From assembly GCA_022414725.1 (NCBI GenBank), contig CM039465.1, forward strand, positions 3,502,574 through 3,566,573: a DNA stretch of 64,000 nt. The letters are read 5' to 3'. A program made the position numbers and the translations under genes. Of this stretch, positions 24,148-31,500 are shown piece by piece. Positions within the stretch are counted from its first letter, which is position 1. Each line of letters opens with the position of its first letter. Under the pieces are notes generated by a model. It saw only the letters and a list, made by a program, of their open reading frames with translations, was not told the origin of the DNA and did no database searches. This DNA comes from Microglena sp. YARC (lineage: Eukaryota > Chlorophyta > Chlorophyceae > Chlamydomonadales > Chlamydomonadaceae).

Positions 24148-24759
24148 ACCGGTAAGTTAACAGGTTACTACCCCTTTAACAGCGACTACAAGCGGTAGAT
24201 TTCTGTTGTTATTTTACCAGTTCCTGTGATATCCATCCATCTAATTCAACGCGAGTTCTAGTAACTTCCAATCTGGAGAACCACTCATCTCATTTGAGGA
24301 AGTATGTGGCCCCCCCACGAATAGATCTCACTATCACCATCATCAACTGACCAACAACAGCCACACCTCCCAATTAAACCCACCAAACCCGACTTACCTA
24401 CCATGACCACACATAGTGTCAGTCCCACCATCACCAGCTCACTTGCCATTACCACGCCCCCTTATATCCATCACAATCACCTTGTTTGTGACGATGGGAT
24501 CTGCTGAGGTGATTTCCTGCGCCTCGACCAATTGAGGTAGGGCTGTGAAGGCGCACATCCCAGCTAGTAGCGACAACATCGTCCTGCGCTCGAATGGCTT
24601 GGCCTCGTCAGGCAGTGAGCCGTTGGAGGCATTAGCATCCCGAGAAACCTGAACCGCACGAGGGCAGGGCGCCAATCGGCTGGGACCAGCCTTGCGAAGA
24701 CTCTTTCCCACTCGCAAGGTTGCACATCTTTGACTCGTGGCAACTGATCTGGCGTTCAT
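12179..24759 (-). CDS. Thylakoid-lumen cyclophilin-type peptidyl-prolyl isomerase (CYP26-2/CYP28-like), six exons, 323 aa
   Basis: Exons on the minus strand: 24759-24481, 22636-22525, 20333-20161, 17661-17514, 15882-15794 and 12349-12179 (TAG). All phases agree and the total is 972 bases. Residues 1-57 are a Ser/Arg-rich transit peptide. RR at 58-59 with a hydrophobic stretch ending LVEA (77-80) is a Tat-type lumen signal. The mature domain has VYLDVAMAP, EPVGRLVIGLYGNVAPTTVA, FSRVLPGEYIMAG, RPGTVSLAM, LEFMITTGPGPVPRLDG, NNIVFGRVLEGM and a C-terminal VPTFKP...LITGCGEL. This order matches plant lumenal cyclophilins of the CYP26-2/CYP28 group, which are thought to help photosynthetic protein folding or assembly. 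The catalytic Arg of the FHR motif is kept, but the residues after PG differ from the active-site Phe of classical cyclophilins, so isomerase activity may be low. The first-exon donor is chosen as AAG|gtgatt at 24480, because it gives TNKVYLDVAM across the junction. Introns are unusually long and filled with junction-derived arrays. Confidence 0.9.
12395..12555 (-). repeat. Dispersed repeat family F (copy 4, reverse)
   Basis: Reverse complement of the family: TAAAACGATTGTTCGGGGTT, CAGTCCATCAGTGC, AAGCCCTTCCTAACACAGTT, GGCCTATCCCTGGACTGT. It lies in the last cyclophilin intron, next to the exon 6 acceptor. Confidence 0.75.
12560..12785. repeat. Dispersed repeat family H (copy 2)
   Basis: ACCGATCGCTAGTTTTGACC, CCGTTTTAGCGAAATTATCG, GTTGTCCCTGGAGGAGGCCC and CACTTTCAGATTTGAAAT, as at 3330 and 36350 (reverse). 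Confidence 0.6.
12885..13330. repeat. 23-bp minisatellite in cyclophilin intron 5
   Basis: About 19 units of GGCAGTACATNAAGAAACAAAAC. The apparent minus-strand ORF of Cys/Phe/Val repeats is a by-product. Confidence 0.85.
13390..13760. repeat. About 42-bp degenerate minisatellite (CCAACCTACCAACATTGT type)
   Basis: Units combining CCAACCTACCAACATTGT, AAACAACTNNAGTAAC and ACCATG repeat here. The same motif family recurs in cyclophilin intron 2 (20630-22020), so two introns of one gene share a minisatellite. Confidence 0.7.
13830..13975 (-). repeat. Dispersed repeat family F (copy 5, reverse, diverged)
   Basis: CCCCCGTTGAATACAATTTT, GGGGTTCAGTTCACCAGTGC, GGTTGGGCAAGTC and CTATTTGGC in family order. 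Confidence 0.55.
14005..14340. repeat. 36-bp minisatellite of two alternating 18-bp halves
   Basis: CCTATCACAATATAACAG alternates with GCCCATCACAATATAAYA about nine times. Confidence 0.85.
14440..14580. repeat. 13-bp minisatellite AACAATGATGACC
   Basis: About ten units with few changes. The Trp/Ser/Leu ORFs on the minus strand are shadows. Confidence 0.85.
14620..15765 (-). repeat. 91-bp donor-seeded array in cyclophilin intron 5
   Basis: The end of exon 5 (GTCAGCGCTATCACCACT followed by gtaagtg at 15793) is copied about ten times at 91-bp spacing (for example near 14871, 14962, 15053, 15143, 15234, 15325, 15416), plus looser copies near 14636 and 15690. Each unit holds about 20 exon bases, the donor and about 65 intron bases (CAACACAGCAGCATCAACAG, TACCTAGCATAAACTAGATA). 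Most units keep GTAAGTG. Two or more, at about 14962 and 15053, read TTAAGTG and are disabled. A MITE-like fragment and a poly(G) patch (14700-14830) interrupt the array. Confidence 0.85.
16030..16165. mobile_element. MITE family E, partial copy
   Basis: GCAATTCGGGAAATGAATTAG, CAGGCCAAATCTCCCAGAAT and TCTCAGATTTCAGGCC, as in fuller copies at 22054 and 33499. The right terminus is missing. Confidence 0.55.
16573..16765. mobile_element. MITE family A, full copy with terminal inverted repeats
   Basis: The left arm AGCAGCAGCTTCTAGGCAGC, TCCCTGAGCCAGCCAC is the inverse of the right arm AGCCAGTCGGAGGAGCTGCC, GAGAAGCTGCT. The inner block is TCTGTCAGCTTCCAGACACA, CTAGGTTGCATTAGC. Length is about 190 bp with no coding capacity, in cyclophilin intron 4. 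A matching copy lies at 48437. Confidence 0.75.
16790..17330. repeat. GGTA/CAGA microsatellite cluster in cyclophilin intron 4
   Basis: (GGTA)n, (GACA)n and (GGGA)n tracts are organised in about five longer units that share CACTACACTTGTTACCTGTG, TTATCCTCCCCATTCTTAAG. The unit is thus a higher-order repeat of about 120-150 bp. Confidence 0.75.
17338..17450 (+). repeat. Dispersed repeat family F (copy 6)
   Basis: ACAATCCAAGGGTAGGCTAC, AGGGACTTGCCCAACCGTGA, AGGAAGGGCTAAAAG, TGATGAACTGAAACCCAAAC. Confidence 0.65.
17662..18262 (-). repeat. 30-bp acceptor-seeded array, about 20 units, upstream of cyclophilin exon 4
   Basis: On the gene strand each unit reads CTATCGCTCTGCCCCTCACC followed by AACTGTACAC. 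The true acceptor has the same 20 bases followed by AATTGCAG|TCC. The array therefore derives from the acceptor region, but every decoy has TGTAC where the real site has TGCAG, so no decoy AG remains. The regular 30-base spacing creates long false ORFs on both strands. Confidence 0.85.
18470..19500. repeat. C-rich/CA microsatellites and a 70-85-bp array in cyclophilin intron 3
   Basis: Poly(C) and CACACA/CCACCA tracts (18500-18905) contain two copies of a unit AGGTGAAGGAYCTCTYATCC, MTCCATCACTGCA (18784 and 18926). Five units of CTGCTTGCAAGAAGTCTACC, TGCAGGCACTACACCCAA separated by CCCACC runs follow at 19096-19490. On the gene strand this unit contains CCTGCAG|GTAGACTTC, which looks like a duplicated splice donor, although I could not place a real exon for it. 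Confidence 0.7.
19524..19704. mobile_element. MITE family C (copy 1)
   Basis: TAGGGAACGGCAACTAATAT at the left, TTGGCCTTTCCCTA at the right, with internal CTAATATTATTATAGTGTCA, CAATAATATTAG inverted repeats. It shares its termini with family B, suggesting the same transposase. It interrupts a sequence (CTTCATATCAG|CACCCTACAGGCATGCC) that is intact near 18990. Confidence 0.75.
19745..20160 (-). repeat. Donor-seeded copies after cyclophilin exon 3
   Basis: CAATATGGCCCCTACCAGAA, the complement of exon 3's last bases plus its gtaggggcc donor, is the true junction at 20160. It recurs near 19757 (partial), 19891 and 20021, and in short form near 19029. The copies at 19891 and 20021 belong to an about 130-bp unit with TGCGCAATATTTAGTGATGC. 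The GTAGGGGCC donor is intact in the copies at 19891 and 20021. Confidence 0.7.
20630..22030. repeat. 41-42-bp minisatellite cluster in cyclophilin intron 2
   Basis: Degenerate AACACCATRSCAACCTACC, AACATGGTTAAACAACTCAA units, including six near-identical 41-bp units (AAGCAATACCATAGCAACCT, ACTTACATGAATGAACCTAT) at 21055-21290. The family is also found at 13390. Confidence 0.8.
22054..22215. mobile_element. MITE family E, full copy with inverted termini
   Basis: The left end GCAATTCAGGGGATGAATTG is the inverse of the right end CAAATCATCCCATGAATTGC. The arms also include TCAGACTTCGTGCTTG against TACGAAGTCTGACG. Length is about 160 bp with no ORF. Confidence 0.75.
22226..22524 (-). repeat. 54-bp donor-seeded array after cyclophilin exon 2
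   Basis: The exon 2 end CCTGTGGGCAGGCTCGTGAT, AG|gtgggttgg (true donor at 22524) is repeated five to six times. The decoys read CTCGTGATAG|GTGGGTTGGT with the GT intact. The last, most distal units have ATGTGATGG or ATAGGTAGG variants. About 25 exon bases and 29 intron bases make up each unit. Confidence 0.88.
22840..23105. repeat. GGCATGTGAGGCATGTGTGG minisatellite in cyclophilin intron 1
   Basis: Five units of about 50 bp: GTGAGGCATGTGTGGCTTAT, AGAGTTATAGTGGCAT. It is not obviously derived from an exon. Confidence 0.8.
23101..23262. mobile_element. MITE family B (copy 2)
   Basis: GTAGGGAACGGCAATGTGAT to GATATGCCGGTCCCTAGG, with ATATGATATC palindromes and CCAGCAGTCTGGCTAGGCTA. It is inserted in the end of the GGCATGTG minisatellite, which resumes briefly at 23263. 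Confidence 0.75.
23724..23910. mobile_element. MITE family B (copy 3)
   Basis: TTAGGGAACGGCAAATCCAA at the left, CATATTGCCGACCCCTA at the right, several ATCATATGATATCATATG tracts inside, and the TAGTCAGACCGCCGGCATCA block. Confidence 0.75.
24085..24235. repeat. (CAA)n with flanking inverted segments
   Basis: (CAACAA)n, then ACCGGTAAGTTAACAGGTTAC...GCGGTAGATTTCTGTTGTTA, TTTTACCAG. A related inverted arrangement with (GTT)n is at 16255-16375, probably another small element. Confidence 0.45.
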
Positions 24760-26265
24760 CTCTCGCGTTGGTTGAAGCAGATAAGTCACGTCAAAAAATA
24801 GGTAGCAAATAATGGTCGATTTGAGCAAGCAGAGATGTACGGAAATCGATTTTACTGATTCAATGGGAAGAGCTCCTTGTGGACTCGGGCAAGCTCAACG
24901 CATCGCGGGTGACGCGTCAGCAAAGACCATCCACCAAGCTGGAAGCCAACCAGGATATCGATAACGGATTTAACCATATGGTTCCATGCCACGGTTTGTG
25001 CGATAGGCATATCTGCGCAGGGCAGGGGCCCAGAGGCCCCAGAGGGTCTGTGGCTCTGTGCCGATCGCGGTTGTTGGCGGTTGAGGTTGAGGTTAGGGGT
25101 GTGGAACCTGCTCTCCGTTCTTGTCCGGATATGTTATCACTTATCCGTGATAACGGTTTTAAGAGACTGCAGCCCTTGCAAATAAAATGTGGTGGTCGGT
25201 ACCCGGTACTCGGCAAATATGAACCATTGAAACATTGAAATGTCCTTCCTTGCACCTACACTTTTCCGGCAAATGGTAACAGGCATCTTGCTGCCAGAAC
25301 CACAATTTCATAATACTGTAGCATATGTAGGCTTCTTGGGATCACAGGTCCTATACCTTACCTCAATCCCCTACCCACACTCCAACTGCTTGTACCAACA
25401 AAAACAATTCAAGTGAAAAAATAAGGGGGGAACGGGAAAATGTGGGTAAATGAAAAAATGAAAAAGACATTTGTTTGTTCGCATTTTCATTTTTCCTGGG
25501 TTTGTTTTTACTGCCAATCATGGCGAGCGGCAACATATATAATTCAGGATGAGTAAGTGAGTTGGAAGTTGCTAGGACGACCAACGGACCAACCCATTTA
25601 CTCAAACTTGTGTTCACACCCCGCCACAAGGGCAACACCGTGCCTCCGTAGCAGTATTGGTGGTACCATACATGCACATTTACCGTCACCAGGTATTAGG
25701 TAGTCAGTTTTAATACTCGCGGTATTTTTATGTCTATTAGATATTTCATAATTACAGCTCGTTATTATAAATATTCTTGTAACAGGCTCCTTCGTAGCTG
25801 CCCAAATGACTTAGCTAAGAGACGGATGATAAGTTGATAACATATTATGGGTTGACCAAGGACACGGAAAGGGAGTTGTCTAGAAGCTGCATCACGCACA
25901 TAGTCCCCAAAAGAACACACTAGTTTACCAACGCTGGTCTGAAATGTGCTGCTTTGAAGGGGTGACGCAAGTGTGGGGTATGGTGCCACACTACCACCAT
26001 CATGCTGCCCCACTCGTGTGCCCGTTGGCATTAGGTGCCGTTGTCATCATGTGCCCGTTGCTGGTGGACCCATATGGTGGCCAATTGACCATCATGCCCA
26101 TCGAGTTTGTCTGCAATAATGCAGTTCCCACCAGCTAGCTGTTCATGCCCATAAGCATATAGTATGGCCAGTTAGGGTCGGTCAAGATTAGGTATTACTA
26201 TAGGAAGGCCAGAATTAGAGGCGTAAGCACTGAATTTTCCAATTGATGATAATTTGACAACAAAC

Positions 26266-26430
26266 CAGGGTACTACATTTTGTCAAATAGGTCAGCACTT
26301 CTAGCGCACGAAAGTCAAATTGGTTAGCGCTTTGCTGTGTAAAAAGCGCAAAAACTGCGCGCTGCGCCCACAGTGGAGCTAAAAAAGCGTGCGCGAAATC
26401 GCGCTGCCGCGCGCGCTTTGTACCACCCTG
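26266..26430. mobile_element. MITE family D (copy 1)
   Basis: Left CAGGGTACTACATTTTGTCA and right TTTGTACCACCCTG form inverted termini. Inside are GGTTAGCGCTTTGCTG, AAAAGCGCAAAAACTGCGCG and AAATCGCGCTGCCGCGCGCG. Copies lie at 57653 and 58634. Confidence 0.75.
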
Positions 26431-27584
26431 CAACAAACCCCTCTCCCAAAGTTTTAAACTTGCCAAACCAGGTTTACAATGCTGCAAATGCAGTTTGCAT
26501 TAGCGGCCCAAGCTGGCAATTGCTCATTTCGTTGCTACCTATCAGTCCGTTGCCAACACTCTCCGCCTTTTTCCGCGTCAATCACAGCCGTAGCCATTGC
26601 AGAGTGACAAAGGGGTATTCCACAAAGGGGTGTTCCACAGACTATGATGTGTCTATGGTGTGATTGGTGCTTGATGAATGATCATCATGGTAGGCAGTGA
26701 ACTCAGTGATCGTCGGCTCCACGGACGAAACTTGACGGGCATCCAATCCATACCCGCATCGGAAGCTGTGCAGGTGTGTCGCACTACTACTAGTTAGGTA
26801 GTAAGTATTTGATCCGTGGCGCCCTACTAGGCCCTGGCGAGACGTTGGGTTCTTCAAATCGAACCCGACATCTGTAGCCGTCTGTAGCTCAGGTGATGAG
26901 CGCCAGGAGTTCCGTAGTAGGTCACGTGTGCCACCCCCCTAGTCACCCAACACGCTCAGTGAGAAAAATTGCGATCGATAGGACAATTTAATCCATTTTA
27001 TGCTCACGAGCGTCTTTTAACATTCTTCTGCGCGTTAATGTTGATGTGATCGATGCGCGTAAGTGATCTCATCATGTTCGACAGACCGCCCTCGCTCCTT
27101 CGGAAACCTACGACATGTCAGGTCGGCTGACTCCGTTCGAAGGATCATACCATTCCACCACCTTGATCTATCAAACATTGGAACTCAGACTTTCACCCTC
27201 CAATTGTCACCACCTTCCCCAGGTGCTGGTGTTTGCTTTTCTTACTTTGTCCGCAATTCATGGAGCTGAATACCGCACAGCTTCGAGAGAGTTCTTAGAA
27301 ATGCCGAAGGTCCGAAGAGCTGGGGGATGTGCGTTGCCATGTTGCGACGTTGTTCTCGACAGCGAAAAGCGTTCAGCAGGCTACTTCGATGATATCCAAG
27401 GTTCAGAAGCCAACTTTGTCAGGTATGCTACCACGCAAGCCGACTAAACCACTAGCACTGTCGTGCTCGAAATTGGGCTGCACTGACTCTTTAAGCAGAC
27501 ATTCGCTTTGGATTTGGGATGAAGTTTACAAGAATACGTCTCGTACTTTATGAGGGGTTGTGTACGCATATGTCTGCTCGACGT

Positions 27585-27740
27585 GTGGGGGGGCTAGTTC
27601 CTTCCGAGGGTGTTCCTGTCCTTCCTAGGGTGTTCCTGTCCTTCCGAGGGTGCGCCTGTCCTTCCTAATGTATGCCTGTCCGTCCGAGGGTGTGCCTGTC
27701 CTCCCATCTTGAGGATGCGCCTGTCCTTCGAGTGCGTTCC
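27585..27740 (+). repeat. 24-bp minisatellite upstream of the HMA1-like start
   Basis: About six units of CCTTCCGAGGGTGTTCCTGT with changes. It ends 30 bases before the ATG at 27773, so it probably lies in the 5' leader or core promoter. Confidence 0.75.
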
Positions 27741-27772
27741 TTCCGAGGCGTGTCGTCGTGTCGCTTCAGCCG

Positions 27773-28510
27773 ATGTCTACGTATTGCTCTGACCTATTTC
27801 GCTGTTTCTTGATATGTGTTGTGGCTTCTATAGCGGTGGAGGTATGTTTAACTCACGACAGTTGCCTTCGTTTGAGTTTGCCGGTATCGCTCTCCTTGCT
27901 TCACAGAATCCTTGGAGATGAGGCCACTGCAGATCCCACGTTTGCCAGTGGCAAGGATACAAAGGATCCTGATATGGCAGTAGAGGCAGTTGGTGAAGAG
28001 CTCTGCAAGCCTAGCCCCCAGGCTGGACTGAGCCCCGTGAGCACACGCATTCCTGGCTCTACAGCCAGCCCTGCAGCCTGTGGTCATGGCCACAAGTGTG
28101 GACACAGTCATCATAATACTGAAACATGGTTGTCTCAGAAACTGGAGAACATGGGCCTGTTGGACGTTGTTGATCATATGGCTGCCTCCAGCCTGAGCAT
28201 GATGGCCTCCATTGCCTGTTTTATGGTTGCCCTCATTCTCAACTTCCAGTGCCTTGAACATGGACTGACAGCTGAGAGAAGGGCCATTCTGCTCTCATTC
28301 ACCTACATCTTGTCGGGCGTGCCTCAAATTGTGCAAGGCCTGTGTGTGGTGGCTGGGGGCAAGGTTGACACGGTAAGCCGGAACATATAGAGCCTTTCTT
28401 TTGGGTACGATCAGCAGCTTCTAGGCATCACCCCTGGCTTGCTACCCAGCCAAACCTAAAGAAACATAGTGCACCGGGAGGCTGGCTGAATCATCGTTCC
28501 AGTAGTATTG

Positions 28511-28560
<50 letters not shown>

Positions 28561-31500
28561 ACACCTTCCCCTCCCCCCAGCCCAACTCCAACCTTATCCA
28601 CCCTCTCTACCCCCCTCCACCCCCTTCCAACACCAAGCTTATATACCCCCCCTCTAATCTACCCCCCCCCCCTCCCCCAACCCCAACCCCAACCTTATCC
28701 ACCCCTCTCTTATCCCCCCCCCCCCACCCCCTCCCACCCCCCTCCCCTCCCTAACCCTTAACCCTACCTTCCCCCCCCCCCGCTCTCTAATCCCCCCCCC
28801 CCCTCCCCCCAACCCCAACCTTATCTCCCGCTCTCTAATCTACCCACCCACCCACAACACCCACACCCCCTCCCCCTGCCTGGCTCATGCATGCACCACG
28901 TTCTCATGATTCTAGCAGCAAGATAGCATTATTATCAGTACCAATCAGTGTTTTTATTTTCAGCTAAAAGCAGCAACTCCTATGCAGCTCCCCTGACTGG
29001 CTACTAAGACAAAGCTAATGCATCTAGTGTGTCTGGAAGCTGACAGAATACGCTGACCAGAACTGTCAAAAATCTTGGAGAGCCCAAGTGGCTGGCTCAG
29101 GGAGCTGCCTAGAAGCTGCTGCTCGCAGCTGGAAATAAAACACAGGCACTAATTCCATAAGCTTGCTTATGCACGCAGTACGTTCTCATGATTCTAGCAG
29201 CACTGGGTTCTCTCTCTATTAGCTTAACCCAGTGGCTGGCTCAGGGAGCTGCCTAGAAGCTGCTGCTCGTAGCTGAAAATAAAAACACTGGTACTAATTC
29301 CTTATGCTCGTTCATGTACGCAGCACGTTCTCATGATTCTAGCAGCATTGGGCTCTCTCTCCATGAAAACACAAGCACTGGCTCTGATTACGTATGATGG
29401 TTCATGCATGCAGCATGTTCTCATGATTATAGCAGCAAGATAGCATTAGCATCGAGCACTAATTCCGCACTAATCAGTGTTTTTCTTTTCAAGAAAAAGA
29501 CTTCTAGGCTAGGCTAGGCTAGGCTGCTCATAGCTGAAAATAAAAACGCTGGCACTAATTCTATATGCTTGTTCATGTACGGAGCACGTCCTCATTATTC
29601 TATCAGCACTGGGCACTCTCTACATGCGCTTAGCCCAGTGGCTGGCTCAGGGAGCTGCCTAGAAGCTGCTGCTCGTAGCTGAAAATAAAAACACTGGTAC
29701 TAATTCCTCATGCTCATTCATGTGCGCAGCACGTTCTCATGATTCTAGCAGCACTGGGCTCTCTCTACATGGGAATGGCCCAGGAGGGCGCTTTGCTGTT
29801 GCTGCTCTTTCACGTGTCTCACACATTGGAAGAAATGTTCACCTCAGCTGCTCAGGGTTCCCTGGAGAAGTTGTTCAACAGCATCCCGGCACAGGTATGT
29901 ATGCGGTGCTGGTTTGTTTGGTGTTTGTGTGGGTGTGTTTGGGTTCCCTGGAGAAGTTGTCAGCAGCATCCCTTCTCAGTTATGTATGTTGCTTTCTGTG
30001 TGTGTGTGTGTATGGGTCGGTTTCCTTGAGAAGTTGTTCAGCAGCATCCCTGCTCATTTATGTATGTTGCTTTCTGTGTGTGTGTATGGGTCGGTTCCCT
30101 TGAGAAGTTGTCCAGCAGCATCCCTTCTCAGTTATTTATGTTGCTTTCTGTGTGTGTGTATGGGTCGGTTCCCTTGAGAAGTTGTCCAGCAGCATCCCTT
30201 CTCAGTTATGTATGTTGCTTTCTGTGTGTGTGTATGGGTCGGTTCCCTTGAGAAGTTGTCCAGCAGCATCCCTGCTCATTTATGTATGTTGCTTTCTGTG
30301 TGTGTGTATGGGTCGGTTCCCTTGAGAAGTTGTCCAGCAGCATCCCTTCTCAGTTATGTATGTTGCTTTCTGTGTGTGTGTATGGGTCGGTTCCCTTGAG
30401 AAGTTGTCCAGCAGCATCCCTTCTCAGTTATGTATGTTGCTTTCTGTGTGTGTGTATGGGTCGGTTCCCTTGAGAAGTTGTCCAGCAGCATCCCTTCTCA
30501 GTTATGTATGTTGCTTTCTGTGTGTGTGTGTGTGTATGGGTCGGTTTCCTTGAGAAGTTGTTCAGCAGCATCCCTGCTCATTTATGTATGTTGCTTTCTG
30601 TGTGTGTGTATGGGTCGGTTCCCTTGAGAAGTTGTCCAGCAGCATCCCTTCTCAGTTATTTATGTTGCTTTCTGTGTGTGTGTATGGGTCGGTTCCCTTG
30701 AGAAGTTGTCCAGCAGCATCCCTTCTCAGTTATGTATGTTGCTTTCTGTGTGTGTATGGGTCGGTTCCCTTGAGAAGTTGTCCAGCAGCATCCCTTCTCA
30801 GTTATGTATGTTGCTTTCTGTGTGTGTGTATGGGTCGGTTCCCTTGAGAAGTTGTCCAGCAGCATCCCTTCTCAGTTATGTATGTTGCTTTCTGTGTGTG
30901 TGTATGGGTCGGTTCCCTTGAGAAGTTGTCCAGCAGCATCCCTTCTCAGTTATGTATGTTGCTTTCTGTGTGTGTGTATGGGTCGGTTCCCTTGAGAAGT
31001 TGTCCAGCAGCATCCCTTCTCAGTTATGTATGTTGCTTTCTGTGTGTGTGTGTGTGTATATGGGTCGGTTCCCTTGAGAAGTTGTTCATCAGCATCCCTG
31101 CTCAGTCATGTAGGTATGCTGTGCTGGTTTGTGTTGGTGGTGCAACGTACTGCCCATTTGTCCCTCCCTAAACAGGCAACTGTGGTTCATTTGGACGGCA
31201 CTGGAGGTCCCTCGATGCCATAAGCAAATCAGCCCTCCTCAAACCCTATATTTTATGGTGTGATGAAGTATGTAGTGATGATTTATGGCTTTAACTGCGT
31301 CTAACAGCCCCTTTGTCCCTCCCTTCACAGGCAACGGTGGTTCAGTTGGACAGCACTGGAGCTCCCTTGATGTCATCAGCAAGTCAACTCTCCTCAAAAT
31401 CAATATATGAGGGTGTAATGAAGGATGCAGTGATGATAAATCCCAATGGTGATAGTGATGATACATGGGTTTCGCTGCTTCTACCTGTCCCTCGACTTCC

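Larger units (their letters stand above)
24760..27772. promoter_or_regulatory. Shared upstream region between divergent cyclophilin and HMA1-like genes
   Basis: About 3 kb between two start codons pointing apart. It holds a MITE family D copy (26266), a family A-like arm fragment (25790-25915), a 24-bp minisatellite (27585) and several unassigned short ORFs. No TATA box or motif can be assigned. An exon with ordinary codon composition around 27115-27447 (ATG at 27115, 110 codons) might be an upstream exon or a separate small gene; I cannot tell. Confidence 0.35.

Noticed and set aside
29720..31223. Chain of overlapping Cys/Val-rich ORFs of about 65 codons
   Set aside because: These are frame shadows of the 74-bp array. 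Only 29730-29894 belongs to the protein.
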